Shown here piece by piece: positions 1 to 8,797 of a stretch of DNA of 64,000 nt; position 1 is the first letter of the stretch; every line of letters begins with the position of its first letter. Both the position numbers and the translations under genes were made by a program. Location: contig JAYPQK010000001.1 in assembly GCA_038131955.1 (NCBI GenBank), positions 372,001-436,000 on the forward strand, in the 5' to 3' direction. The stretch is from SHAN690 sp038131955. Its GTDB lineage: Bacteria > Bacteroidota > Bacteroidia > Flavobacteriales_G > Salibacteraceae. The notes below the pieces were generated by a model that saw only the letters and a list, made by a program, of their open reading frames with translations, made no database searches and was not told where the DNA came from.

Positions 1-2
1 AT

Positions 3-599
3 GATTGGATCGAAGTGTACAACACTGGAAATAGTTCGGTGTCTCTTGCTGGGCTCTATTTCACCAATGACGCTCTAATCCCTATGCTGTATCAAGTTCC
101 AACTACCTCTACCGAAGTAGTTCCTGCCGGTGGTTATGCAATCATCTGGGCAGATAACGAAGACAGCGAGGGATACCTTCACACCAACTTCACATTGGAT
201 GAAACTGGCGGATTCGTTGGTATCGCTTACGAGATGGGTTGCGACGTGGCTGCCGCTGATTCTGTCACCTACGTGGCATTGGGTAGCGATGAATCCTTCG
301 GACGAAATACAGACGGAGGCGCTCCTTGGGTGGTATTCACCCAAACGACCCCCAACTCTGCGAACTTCCCTCTTTCTGTAGAAGAAGTTTCCGTGAAGGG
401 GCTCAAGGCTTGGCCAAATCCTAACAATGGTGAAGTTCTTCGCTTCAATAAGCAAGTGAGCTTCACTTTGTACAACTTGACCGGACAGGTAGTGTTGCAA
501 CAGCAGCGTGTTAACACCACCGATCTAAGTGGTCTTACTGATGGTCTTTACCTGTTGGAAACCTCAGAAGGTGAGTCCCTTCGCGTGATCGTTCAATAA
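3..599 (+). CDS. Lamin-tail-domain protein with T9SS type A sorting domain (5' end outside window)
   Basis: The 5' part is cut by the window edge; the frame is open from base 3, where it reads DWIEVYNTGN, the typical opening of a lamin tail domain strand. The lamin-tail-like region covers about the first 115 visible residues (WVVFTQTTPNSANF closes it). It is followed by a T9SS type A C-terminal sorting domain of about 75 residues with the usual PNPNNGE turn, a LYNLTGQVV strand and an ending in LRVIVQ. Proteins of this kind cross the outer membrane by type IX secretion and are released or attached to the surface. Size and N-terminal domains cannot be judged. The sorting domain is clear; the specific role is unknown. 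Confidence 0.85.
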   Translation, partial: DWIEVYNTGNSSVSLAGLYFTNDALIPMLYQVPTTSTEVVPAGGYAIIWADNEDSEGYLHTNFTLDETGGFVGIAYEMGCDVAAADSVTYVALGSDESFGRNTDGGAPWVVFTQTTPNSANFPLSVEEVSVKGLKAWPNPNNGEVLRFNKQVSFTLYNLTGQVVLQQQRVNTTDLSGLTDGLYLLETSEGESLRVIVQ

Positions 600-622
600 G
601 AACATCACGACCTCATATATCG

Positions 623-653
623 AAGCCCTTCGTCTTTGACGGGGGGCTTTTTT
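623..653 (+). terminator. Intrinsic terminator after the lamin-tail gene
   Basis: A stem pairs 623-634 (AAGCCCTTCGTC) with 638-649 (GACGGGGGGCTT), with two G-T wobbles and a TTT loop, followed by a run of six T. It begins 24 bases after the stop codon at 599 and fits a Rho-independent terminator on the plus strand. Confidence 0.85.
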
Positions 654-677
654 GTTGCCTGAAGTCAACCATTGACC

Positions 678-1088
678 ATGGGGGCTTGTTTATTACGTAT
701 GCCGATTTCTGAAAGAGATACGAAGGTTCAAAGTCTAAGACCCATGCTTGATCTGCCTCCGGCTGGTAAGCCCATGGAGCAGTTTCAGAATGAAGTTCTT
801 CGCCCGGTTCTCAAGTTCCAGAATGACTGGATCCTCGGCTATACCAAGCTGTTTCTGCATAAGCGAAACAAGGAATTCAACCAGCTGACCCGTCGAGCTC
901 AAGAGCAGTTGATCCGTCAGTCTTCCATGAACGACCCGGAGCTCCGAAACACGTTGATCTCAGGCGTGGTCGGCATGTTGACCACGGAAGAACTGGAATA
1001 CTATTTCGCGCAAAGAGCTGAGTGTAACAAGCGCCTCATCCAAATGGCGATCCAGCGAATCTTAGATCAAGTAGAACAGCTCTACTGA
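678..1088 (+). CDS. Conserved hypothetical protein, 136 aa
   Basis: This is a soluble, charged protein with no signal peptide or membrane segment. It looks largely helical, with a conserved-looking core around FQNEVLRPVLKFQNDWIL and a C-terminal helix rich in Arg/Gln. I do not recognise a catalytic motif. ATG codons at 678 and 699 are both possible starts; the second gives MPISERDT and may be the real one. The gene stands alone after a terminator and overlaps the end of the convergent serine hydrolase gene by 7 bases (1082-1088). Small proteins like this in Bacteroidota are sometimes auto-labelled glyoxalase, but I see no support for that here. Confidence 0.7.
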   Translation: MGACLLRMPISERDTKVQSLRPMLDLPPAGKPMEQFQNEVLRPVLKFQNDWILGYTKLFLHKRNKEFNQLTRRAQEQLIRQSSMNDPELRNTLISGVVGMLTTEELEYYFAQRAECNKRLIQMAIQRILDQVEQLY

Positions 1089-2578
1089 CGCTCAAAGTTG
1101 AGCTTGTCGAAATGAAAATCGTAGTTTGGCAGCTCTATGGTGAAACCCTTCACCACATCTCTTTCCACACGGAACGTTGCTACTCCAAAAGGCAGGAATG
1201 GGTCGTTGACCTCGAAACGGAAAGCGTGGTCATTCCACGACGACATTTTGCCCGTGAAAAGCTCTTTAGCAGGGAGCAAAGACATCATCAACCCATCCTT
1301 GGTCTTGGTCACGGTTGCCTCACCATACATCGCGTCGACGTACGTTCCCACATAGTCATCTGGAGGGAGCATTAGCGGATCGTCCTTCTTGGTTTCTAGA
1401 CGGGCCTTCTTTTGCTCTTCTTCTCGTTCCTCACCCCGCTCCTTGAATGAAAAGAAGGTATCACTCCATTGTCCGTACTGTTTTCCCATAGCCCAATCGA
1501 TGGCCGCATACATCAGCATCGTCGGAACCGAGCTCATGTCGTTGGTTAGTACAATGATTCCAAGATCTTCTTCGGGAACCAACGCGAGCTTCGAAATATA
1601 CCCGGGTAGTCCTCCTCCATGATGCACCACTATTCTTCCGTTGTAATCCATCAAGAACCAACCTAGTCCATAACCTTTGAAATGGGTGCCATTGCCCTGG
1701 TCAAACGACCCTACTCCAAGTGGCGTGTGCAGTGACCAAATCTTTCGGACGGAAGACGCACTCAGTAAGGTGTCTCCATCAACGATTCCATCGTTAAGCC
1801 AGAACTCCATCCACTTGGACATATCGGCCGTAGATGAATTGAGCGCTGCGGTCGCACCACTGTTATCGTAACTAAGCATGAAGATCTCCTTGCCCTTCAA
1901 ATGAGGCTTTGCGGCGTTATTATCTGAAGAGAACTCCTTGAATCGCGATGTGGTTCTCTCCATCCCAAGCGGAGTGAGAATACGCTGTTGGACAAAGTCG
2001 TCCCACGACATTCCAGAAACGGCCTCGATGACTTCACCCGCTGTCATGAACATGAGGTTCTGATATCCAAACTCTGATCGAAACTCGTAGGTCGGTGGGC
2101 GATATTGAATGCGCTTGATCGCGTCTTCTCGCGAGTAGGTTGTCCCATACCAGAGCAGGTCGCAGTCAAACGTGATCAGCCCGCTTCGATGACAGAGCAG
2201 GTCTTCAATGGTCATGTGCTCCGTCACATATGGGTCGTGCATAGCAAACCAGGGAAGGTGCTTTGTCACCTTGTCGTCCCAATCCAACTTGCCCTCGTCG
2301 ACCAACATGCCAATAGAGGCTGCCGTAAACGCCTTGGATAAGGACGCGATACCATAAAGTGTATTATGGTTAGGCGCATCGTCGGCGTTCTCGGACCTCT
2401 TTCCGTAGTTTGACTGCAGCACCACCTCACCATCCTTGACGATCGCTACAGCGATCGAAGGAAGATCGAATCGGGCGTATTGATATTCGATAAATGAGTC
2501 AAATGCCGAAGTGTCCAATTGAGCCATCGCGCACAGCGATAGCCAGGAAATGAGGGTGACGATGATTGTCCTTTTCAT
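1082..2578 (-). CDS. Exported serine hydrolase, beta-lactamase class C fold
   Basis: The protein is 498 aa and starts with a signal peptide (MKRTIIVTLISWLSLCAMAQ). The penicillin-binding / class C beta-lactamase fold is shown by the S-x-x-K motif SLSK (Ser79, Lys82), the second-motif-like GYQN and the third motif HHGG in place of KTG. The last 100 or so residues resemble the DUF3471-type domain common behind such enzymes. Members act as D-aminopeptidases, esterases or peptidoglycan-active enzymes in the periplasm; the substrate cannot be told from sequence. I chose ATG at 2578 over the longer frame because it begins the signal peptide and because the upstream gene's stop overlaps it as TGATG, which suggests translational coupling. 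Confidence 0.85.
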   Translation of the reverse strand: MKRTIIVTLISWLSLCAMAQLDTSAFDSFIEYQYARFDLPSIAVAIVKDGEVVLQSNYGKRSENADDAPNHNTLYGIASLSKAFTAASIGMLVDEGKLDWDDKVTKHLPWFAMHDPYVTEHMTIEDLLCHRSGLITFDCDLLWYGTTYSREDAIKRIQYRPPTYEFRSEFGYQNLMFMTAGEVIEAVSGMSWDDFVQQRILTPLGMERTTSRFKEFSSDNNAAKPHLKGKEIFMLSYDNSGATAALNSSTADMSKWMEFWLNDGIVDGDTLLSASSVRKIWSLHTPLGVGSFDQGNGTHFKGYGLGWFLMDYNGRIVVHHGGGLPGYISKLALVPEEDLGIIVLTNDMSSVPTMLMYAAIDWAMGKQYGQWSDTFFSFKERGEEREEEQKKARLETKKDDPLMLPPDDYVGTYVDAMYGEATVTKTKDGLMMSLLPAKELFTGKMSSWNDHAFRFEVNDPFLPFGVATFRVERDVVKGFTIELPNYDFHFDKLNFERQ

Positions 2579-4305
2579 CAATTGTGATTTTGTATGATTA
2601 TTCGACGGGTCCATGATTCTCGCTGAGTCTCAACCGTGAGCATGTACACCCCGCTTGGAATGCTGTTCACATCAATGGTTTCACGTACACTTTGTGTTTT
2701 TCTCTGTATTACCCTGCGACCATCTAGCGTAGAAAGAATGATCCGTCCTTCGCTCGATTCCCCACCAAAGTCAATATAAAGCTCCCCGTTCACCGGATTC
2801 GGATATACCCTCAGGTCAACTGAAGATTGCTCGTCGACACCCACCGCTAGAAAGAGCGTGTCTGAGCCTTGACAACCATAGCTGCTCGTCGCTTGTAACC
2901 ATATAGATCCTCCCTCGGTTGTAATACTTTGGGTCGTATCACCTGTTGACCATAGGTAGGAAGAGAATCCTGGGTTAGCGGATAGTTGATAGCCGCCCTC
3001 CGTGTAACCTGTGATCGTAATGGTAGCCACAGTCACCAATATGAACACAAATAAGGTGTCAGATAACTCACAGCCGTTATTATCTGTCACGGTCACGGTC
3101 ACAAAACCAGGCGTGTAAACTTCCGTTGAATTTCCCGTCGACCCGGTCGACCAGGAATAGGCGGTATAGTTATTCGATATTTCAATGGTGGTTGACCCGC
3201 CCTCGCATAAGGTGAAAGGCGGGTCATTTGTGTATTGAATCGGATCGACCTCCAGGATTTCGACCAGGAAGGTGTCGGTCTCCATACAACCACTAGTAGT
3301 GTCGGTGACTTGCAGCCAATAAAGGCCTGGTTGAGAGACCCACAAGCTATCCATACTTGAGCCATCACTCCAAAGCTGGGCACAGCTGTCGCACGCATAG
3401 CCATCAACAACGATCGATGCGCCCGGACATTTATCCAGATCATCTATCTGAGGACTCGGCGCGTTCTTCTCTTCTATCCAAACACTATCGACAACGGCAC
3501 ATCCGCTGACGGTATCCGTGACGGTCAAGAAGTACGACCCAGACTGATCAATGATCACTGAATCTGATTGAGAGCCACTACTCCATTCAAACACGGCCGA
3601 CGAGCTCGATGCGCCTACGGAGATCACGACATCGCTATTAGAACAATAGAACGTGTCTAAAGGCAGTCCGAAAACCTCTGGCTTCGCTTCCGGGCAGCCA
3701 TAGAGGGTAAGACTAAGGCCTTCATAGATCGAGCCGTAGCAGGTAGTGACCTCGTTCCAATTGGGGCAATTGTTGAGGGTAAATCCATTTCCAGGGTTCA
3801 CCCACATGGCCGTATCACCGGAGGTAATTGAAGAACTAAACCACTGCCACTGCGTTTGACCTGTTCCATAATCCTTTCGGGCGGCAACTACCAGCCAGTA
3901 TGAACCTGGGTTCATTACAAAGGGCTCGTCCCAGTGATAGAATAACGTTCCATCCCCATCCGGATCAGCACCCGATAACAGGGTATCCGTGTAAAGCACA
4001 TTGCCTGGCTGTCCAGCGTTGTTCTCCATCAACGAAATGATGATGCCCGCCCCGGGAGTTGGCGACCCCGACGGGGTGGCGTATTCACCGAAGATGAGAA
4101 CAGAGTCCAAATGCCATTGCTGACCTGCCGGCACAATTACGTCTTCCGCGCCATAGGATGAGAACTGGGAATATGCCAGTTCAAACTGTTGCGCCACGAC
4201 CGAGGCCCCCTGCTGACCTGACGTATGGTCAACCAAAACTACCTGGCCACGCCCGAAGAATGGAATGACCAAGGATAATCCGATGACGAGCAAGAGGGTG
4301 CGCAT
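2578..4305 (-). CDS. T9SS type A sorting-domain surface protein (paralogue 1)
   Basis: The 575 aa protein has a signal peptide (MRTLLLVIGLSLVIPFFGRGQ). The N-terminal part, about residues 22-190, is a beta-rich domain that matches the next gene (shared pieces GSYWLV, WVNPGNGF, CPNWNEV). Several PKD/SprB-like segments of about 80 residues follow, each with a SWSTGS-type core and paired cysteines. The protein ends in a T9SS type A domain (VYPNPVNGELYIDF, SGVYMLTVETQ). It is likely a secreted or surface-attached protein. The start at 4305 is supported by an exact -7 box 5 bases upstream. Its TGA overlaps the ATG of the serine hydrolase by one base (TGATG), so the two are probably co-translated. 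No enzyme motif is seen. Confidence 0.85.
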   Translation of the reverse strand: MRTLLLVIGLSLVIPFFGRGQVVLVDHTSGQQGASVVAQQFELAYSQFSSYGAEDVIVPAGQQWHLDSVLIFGEYATPSGSPTPGAGIIISLMENNAGQPGNVLYTDTLLSGADPDGDGTLFYHWDEPFVMNPGSYWLVVAARKDYGTGQTQWQWFSSSITSGDTAMWVNPGNGFTLNNCPNWNEVTTCYGSIYEGLSLTLYGCPEAKPEVFGLPLDTFYCSNSDVVISVGASSSSAVFEWSSGSQSDSVIIDQSGSYFLTVTDTVSGCAVVDSVWIEEKNAPSPQIDDLDKCPGASIVVDGYACDSCAQLWSDGSSMDSLWVSQPGLYWLQVTDTTSGCMETDTFLVEILEVDPIQYTNDPPFTLCEGGSTTIEISNNYTAYSWSTGSTGNSTEVYTPGFVTVTVTDNNGCELSDTLFVFILVTVATITITGYTEGGYQLSANPGFSSYLWSTGDTTQSITTEGGSIWLQATSSYGCQGSDTLFLAVGVDEQSSVDLRVYPNPVNGELYIDFGGESSEGRIILSTLDGRRVIQRKTQSVRETIDVNSIPSGVYMLTVETQRESWTRRIIIQNHN

Positions 4306-4310
4306 TGCTT

Positions 4311-4318
4311 CAAATGTA
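4311..4318 (-). promoter_or_regulatory. -7 box TACATTTG upstream of the 4305 gene
   Basis: The minus strand reads TACATTTG, an exact match to the Bacteroidota -7 consensus TAnnTTTG, five bases before the ATG at 4305. I see no good -33 TTG at the usual 19-base spacing. The position implies an almost leaderless transcript. Confidence 0.6.
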
Positions 4319-4330
4319 GAAGAAGCGAGC

Positions 4331-4365
4331 AAAAAAAGAGGCCGCCGAATAATCGACAGCCTCTT
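4331..4365 (-). terminator. Intrinsic terminator after paralogue 2
   Basis: On the minus strand AAGAGGC (4365-4359) pairs with GCCTCTT (4342-4336), with an inner CGA/TCG pairing, followed by a run of seven T (4337-4331). It sits 36 bases past the stop of the 4401-6161 gene and separates the two paralogues into different transcripts. Confidence 0.85.
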
Positions 4366-4400
4366 CTAGGTAGTAGGTATAGATTAGTCTATCTAGTGCT

Positions 4401-6161
4401 TCATCGGGTGATAACCAAGTTGGTTGTTCCTGTTCCCTCAGGAGAAATCACCTGTAGCACATACGTGCCAGCGGCAACCGATGAAAGATCAAGTTGCTGC
4501 AATGACTCGTTTGAGCGTGATGTCATGATGGTACGACCTTGAAGGTCAATGATATTTAAGGTGGAGTTTCCAACCCACGACTGAGGCCATGCGATGGTCA
4601 CACGGTCGTTTGCAGGGTTTGGATACACCTCCAATTGACTCATGATCGCATCCGGTACACCAACCGTATAAACGTTGATGAAAGCAGAGCCTTCGCAGCC
4701 GAACTCATCCACTACAGTGACCGTGTAGAGACCGTTATTATTTACCGTGATGGCTTGACCCACGCTTCCATCATCCCACGCGTAAGAATCGAAGTCGCCG
4801 CTCACGTTGAGCTGTACACTACCATTTGGCATAGAGGTGAAAGAAATAGTTGGGTTGGGCTCTGGGCGAAGGATCACGTCAGCCGTGTCGTAGACTTGAC
4901 AGCCGTCGCCATTCACTCCTGAAACCGCTACACGACCTCCAGCCGTAACATCCGCTGTTGGGTTGGTGCCGATCGAGCTCCAGTTCATACCATCAGGAGA
5001 GAACGTCCATGAATAAGATGACAAGGTCTCAAGAACAGAAACGGTAGTCGTTGTGCCTTCGCAATGATCGATGAGTGAACCTGGTTGAATCGTAGCGTCA
5101 GCAGGAATGACGGTCAAATACGCTGAGTCGACGCTGCTGCAACCGCTTACGGTGTCTATTACGGTAACAACCACCCAACCTTGATCAAACGTGCTAAAGA
5201 ATGAACCCGTGCTTCCGTCGCTCCAAGAGGTCTGGCAATTAGCACATCCTCCCACAGGGCCCCATGTTGCAGGAATGCTAGAGGCGCCGCAAAGTGTATC
5301 GTCCTCGATGTTTGGCTCAGGAACAGAACCGATACCGATGTTGTAGACAGCGGTACGACCACATTGAGTTACTGAGTCCTCAGCGTAAAGCGTGTATTGT
5401 CCTGATGCCGAAACCGTGATGCTTTGAGTAGTAGCACCCGTGTTCCAGAGGTAGGATACGTTGGCTTGAGATCCGATAGTGTCGCCAGTTAGGGTTACGC
5501 TATTAAAGGCGCCGGCGCAAAGCAGGGTGTCAAATCCAAAGCCAAGGGGCTTGGTAGGGCCGTAGCATCCGTACATGTAAAATGTCAAGCCAGAATCTGA
5601 CATAGCCAAGTTCGTGCAGTTGTAGAAGGTGGTCCAAGAAGTACAGTTAGAACCAAAGCCATTGCCTGGGTTTCTCCACAGAGCAGGGTAACCAGTCAAG
5701 CTTTCATCACGCTGCCAGTACCATTGACCACCACCGCTCGCGAAATTCTTTCGTCCGTTGGCCACTAACCAATAAGTACCTGACGTGATCTGCAGAGGTG
5801 TTTCAAATCGAACCACCAGATCTCCGTCGCCATTCTCATCGACATCACTGTTGATCGTGTCTCCAGTAACTACTGTACCTGGTTCACCACCGTTGTCAGT
5901 GTGGATATTGTAGATGATTCCGCAAGTAGCCGTAGCTCCCGAAGAATAACTCCCTGGAATGATAATCGAGTCAACATACCATGTGACTCCTGAAGGAACC
6001 ACAAAGTCATCTGCTCCTTGGGCGTCATAAATATCATACGCGCTCTCGAAATCTTGTGCCGTAACCCCACCTGTAGAAGGTGTTGTAGGTCCGTAGAATT
6101 GCACTTGCGCAAAAGTGCTCGAAGAGAGTAGCGCAAGCATGAGGGGTAAAAGCTGTTTCAT
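4401..6161 (-). CDS. T9SS type A sorting-domain surface protein (paralogue 2)
   Basis: The 586 aa protein has a signal peptide (MKQLLPLMLALLSSSTFAQ). It shares its architecture and clear sequence similarity with the gene at 2578-4305: an N-terminal beta domain (residues about 20-200; GTYWLVANGRKNF, WRNPGNGFG), PKD/SprB-like repeats with SYLWNTGATTQSI-type cores and paired cysteines, and a C-terminal T9SS domain (VYPNPANDRVTIAW, AAGTYVLQVIS). It is exported by Sec and then by T9SS. The neighbouring paralogue argues for a tandem duplication. The function beyond secretion is unknown; adhesion is possible but not shown. Confidence 0.85.
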   Translation of the reverse strand: MKQLLPLMLALLSSSTFAQVQFYGPTTPSTGGVTAQDFESAYDIYDAQGADDFVVPSGVTWYVDSIIIPGSYSSGATATCGIIYNIHTDNGGEPGTVVTGDTINSDVDENGDGDLVVRFETPLQITSGTYWLVANGRKNFASGGGQWYWQRDESLTGYPALWRNPGNGFGSNCTSWTTFYNCTNLAMSDSGLTFYMYGCYGPTKPLGFGFDTLLCAGAFNSVTLTGDTIGSQANVSYLWNTGATTQSITVSASGQYTLYAEDSVTQCGRTAVYNIGIGSVPEPNIEDDTLCGASSIPATWGPVGGCANCQTSWSDGSTGSFFSTFDQGWVVVTVIDTVSGCSSVDSAYLTVIPADATIQPGSLIDHCEGTTTTVSVLETLSSYSWTFSPDGMNWSSIGTNPTADVTAGGRVAVSGVNGDGCQVYDTADVILRPEPNPTISFTSMPNGSVQLNVSGDFDSYAWDDGSVGQAITVNNNGLYTVTVVDEFGCEGSAFINVYTVGVPDAIMSQLEVYPNPANDRVTIAWPQSWVGNSTLNIIDLQGRTIMTSRSNESLQQLDLSSVAAGTYVLQVISPEGTGTTNLVITR

Positions 6162-6354
6162 AGACGTTTTTTGTTAATTGTAGGTTGAATATATCAATTT
6201 AATCGAAAAAGCAAGCAGTTTCATTTTTCTGCGCCTATTTCAGAGACCCCGATCTCACTGATCAGGCCAATAATTGTGAATGCGTCTCGATAGGCCAATT
6301 TGGACAAGAATTTTGATGAATTTCAACCTATATTCGCCATTCTTCTAAGAAATT
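6162..6354. other. Divergent intergenic region, 193 bp
   Basis: This AT-rich gap lies between the minus-strand T9SS gene and the plus-strand glycosyltransferase. A near-match -7 box (TATATTCG, one mismatch) occurs at 6329-6336 on the plus strand, 18 bases before the GTG start at 6355. I see no RNA gene, riboswitch or repeat. Confidence 0.4.
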
Positions 6355-7065
6355 GTGTCAGAAGCCCTAGTCATCATCCCCACGTACAACGAGAAGGAAA
6401 ACATCGAACGCATGGTTCGTAAGGTTTTCTCCTTGCCGGTGGAGTTCGATCTGTTGATTGTGGATGACGGCTCTCCCGACGGCACGGCGGCTATTGTGAG
6501 GTCTCTTCAGGAAGAGTATAGTGGTAGACTTCACATTGAAGAGCGTAGTGGCAAGCTTGGACTAGGCACTGCCTACATTCATGGTTTCAAGTGGGGATTG
6601 AAGCGGGATTACAAGTTCTTCTTCGAGATGGACTGTGACTTCTCCCATAACCCTGACGACCTCGTTCGGCTGTATATCGCTTGCAAAGAGGGCGGAGCAG
6701 ATGTTGCCATTGGGTCACGTTACGTGCGAGGAGGCAAGGTTGAAAACTGGCCTCTCGGACGGATTCTCATGTCCTATTTTGCCTCCGTATACGTCCGCTT
6801 GGTTCTTTGGATGAACATCAAGGACACGACCGCTGGCTTCAAATGTTATCAGCGCCACGTGCTAGAGGCTATTCAGCTTGATAAAGTTCGCTTCATTGGC
6901 TACGCCTTCCAGATCGAGATGAAATATCGATCCTGGAAACGCGGTTATAAGCTCATCGAAGTGCCCATCACATTCACAGACCGTATTGCCGGAGCCTCAA
7001 AAATGAGTTCTGGAATCTTCAAGGAAGCGTTCTGGGGGGTGTTACAAATGCGACAACTGGTATGA
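6355..7065 (+). CDS. Polyprenol monophosphomannose synthase-like glycosyltransferase (GT2)
   Basis: The 236 aa protein matches the Dpm1/polyprenol-phosphate mannosyltransferase group of GT2 across its whole length. It has the nucleotide-sugar strand IIPTYNEKENI, the motif VDDGSPDGT, the metal-binding MDCDFSHNP, GSRYVRGG and the later TTAGFKCY and FQIEMKYR segments. It should transfer a sugar from a GDP- or UDP-sugar to a polyprenyl phosphate at the inner membrane. No C-terminal membrane domain is present, so it is the short soluble or peripheral form. The start codon is GTG at 6355. Its last bases overlap pyrC in an ATGA (7062-7065), so the two are coupled. The sugar specificity is inferred from family only. 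Confidence 0.88.
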   Translation: MSEALVIIPTYNEKENIERMVRKVFSLPVEFDLLIVDDGSPDGTAAIVRSLQEEYSGRLHIEERSGKLGLGTAYIHGFKWGLKRDYKFFFEMDCDFSHNPDDLVRLYIACKEGGADVAIGSRYVRGGKVENWPLGRILMSYFASVYVRLVLWMNIKDTTAGFKCYQRHVLEAIQLDKVRFIGYAFQIEMKYRSWKRGYKLIEVPITFTDRIAGASKMSSGIFKEAFWGVLQMRQLV

Positions 7066-8405
7066 AGAAATTGATCGAAAATGCAACCGTGGTCAATGAA
7101 GGGCGGTCCTTCATAGGTCACGTGCTTCTGGATGGAGAATATATTGAAGAAGTGTTTGAAGGCGACCTGCCAAGCGGTCTTTCAGAAAACATCGATAGAA
7201 TTGATGCTACAGGGCTCACTTTGATGCCGGGCGTGATCGATGATCAAGTTCACTTCCGCGAGCCCGGCTTGACCCATAAAGCAGAAATCTACACCGAAGC
7301 CAAGGCGGCTGTTGCGGGTGGAACGACCACCTACATGGAAATGCCGAATACCAACCCACAGACCGCCACTCAAGCCGAGTTGGTTAAGAAGTTCGATCGG
7401 GCGAGCGAGGTGTCCATGGCGAATCACTCCTTCTTTTTTGGTGCAACGAACACCAATCTAGATCAAGTTCTCGCTACCGACCCAAAGCATGTCTGTGGTG
7501 TCAAGATCTTTATGGGCTCCTCCACGGGCGACATGCTGGTAGATCACCGAGATACCCTAGAGGGAATTTTCTCCAAGTCCAAGCTGCTCATCGCAACTCA
7601 CTGCGAAGATGAAGGAACGATCCGGGCAAACTCAGCCAAATTCAAGGCTCAGTATGGTGACGATGTGCCGATGACCGCGCATCCGATCATCCGTTCCGCA
7701 GAGGCGTGCTACCTATCTTCGAGTATGGCAGCTGAGCTGGCCAAGAAGCACGATACGCGACTTCACATCTTACACATTTCCACCGCTCGCGAAACCGAGC
7801 TTTTCAGGAACGACATTCCTCTCAAAGAAAAGCGGATCACAGCTGAAGCATGCATCCACCATTTGTGGTTTACCGATGCCGACTATGAGTCTAAGGGAAG
7901 CCACATCAAATGGAATCCTGCCGTTAAAACCGCTGCAGACCGCGAAGGAATCTGGAAGGCTTTGCTTGATAACCGCATCGACGTCATTGCTACTGACCAC
8001 GCTCCACACACCCTAGAGGAGAAGTCAAACAAATATTGGTCTGCCCCTAGCGGTGGCCCGCTCATTCAGCACTCTCTTCTCGCAATGCTGGACTTCGTTG
8101 ATCAGGGTAGAATCTCCATTGAACGCGTGGCTGAAAAGATGTCTCACGCCGTGGCTGACTGTTTTCAGATCCACAAGCGCGGCTACATTCGAAAAGGCTA
8201 TTACGCTGACCTTGTATTGGTCGACCGCAAGCGCTCCACTCAGGTGCAGCTAGAAACCTTGCTCTATAAGTGCGGGTGGTCACCTTTTGAAGAACACACC
8301 TTTGGATCCGAGGTGGTCATGACCATCGTGAGTGGTCACATCGCTTATAGAAACGGCGCCTTTGATGAGTCTAAAAAAGGACAGGCGATTACCTTCGATC
8401 GATGA
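7062..8405 (+). CDS. pyrC: Dihydroorotase (class I-like)
   Basis: The 447 aa protein has the full amidohydrolase layout of dihydroorotase, which cyclises N-carbamoyl-aspartate to dihydroorotate in pyrimidine synthesis. Visible signature pieces are VHFREPGLTHK, MEMPNTNPQT, GVKIFMGSS (the lysine expected to be carbamylated), the histidine strands ATHCEDE and LHILHIST, and ATDHAPHT with the catalytic Asp. The first metal-ligand motif reads DDQVHFREPG, so the first His of HxH is a Gln. I believe this variant is common in Bacteroidota dihydroorotases, from memory. The gene overlaps its upstream and downstream neighbours by 4 bases each (ATGA), so all three are co-translated. Confidence 0.9.
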   Translation: MKKLIENATVVNEGRSFIGHVLLDGEYIEEVFEGDLPSGLSENIDRIDATGLTLMPGVIDDQVHFREPGLTHKAEIYTEAKAAVAGGTTTYMEMPNTNPQTATQAELVKKFDRASEVSMANHSFFFGATNTNLDQVLATDPKHVCGVKIFMGSSTGDMLVDHRDTLEGIFSKSKLLIATHCEDEGTIRANSAKFKAQYGDDVPMTAHPIIRSAEACYLSSSMAAELAKKHDTRLHILHISTARETELFRNDIPLKEKRITAEACIHHLWFTDADYESKGSHIKWNPAVKTAADREGIWKALLDNRIDVIATDHAPHTLEEKSNKYWSAPSGGPLIQHSLLAMLDFVDQGRISIERVAEKMSHAVADCFQIHKRGYIRKGYYADLVLVDRKRSTQVQLETLLYKCGWSPFEEHTFGSEVVMTIVSGHIAYRNGAFDESKKGQAITFDR

Positions 8406-8797
8406 GACCTCTATCCGTCTTCTTCGGGATTGTCTTTGCTTCTGTTTTCACTTCTTGTGGAAATAATGAGAACGCGCCCAGAGAGGTTCCTGATGGAATT
8501 CTTTCTCAAGACAGCATGGCGTACTTCATTAGTCAGGTTCATCTCATCGACGCGGCCTCCCGTCAGCGTGAGATTAAAAAAGGGAACCTCCAGGTTTATG
8601 CTAAACGAGGCTTCATTGAGTATTTCGATACCGCCAAGGTGAGTCGCGAGCGATTTCTAAAAAGTCTAGAGTTCTGGGGGGATGACTTTGATGACATGGC
8701 CGAGGTGTATGACATCGCCATGGAAAGACTGAGTACTCAAGCAGCCCAACTTAAAAAAGAAGAGGTCGAACGAAAGTCTAGCAAAGAGAGAGACTAG
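8402..8797 (+). CDS. DUF4296-type lipoprotein
   Basis: The 131 aa protein has a lipoprotein signal peptide with the cysteine in VFTSCGNN, so it should be anchored in a membrane facing the periplasm. The mature part is helical and resembles the DUF4296 family (ISQVHLIDAASRQ and FDTAKVSRERFLKSLEFW segments). That family is found in Bacteroidota next to pyrC, but its function is unknown. The start ATG overlaps the pyrC stop (ATGA). The stop overlaps the convergent epimerase gene: CTAG at 8794-8797 serves as both stops. Confidence 0.75.
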   Translation: MRPLSVFFGIVFASVFTSCGNNENAPREVPDGILSQDSMAYFISQVHLIDAASRQREIKKGNLQVYAKRGFIEYFDTAKVSRERFLKSLEFWGDDFDDMAEVYDIAMERLSTQAAQLKKEEVERKSSKERD

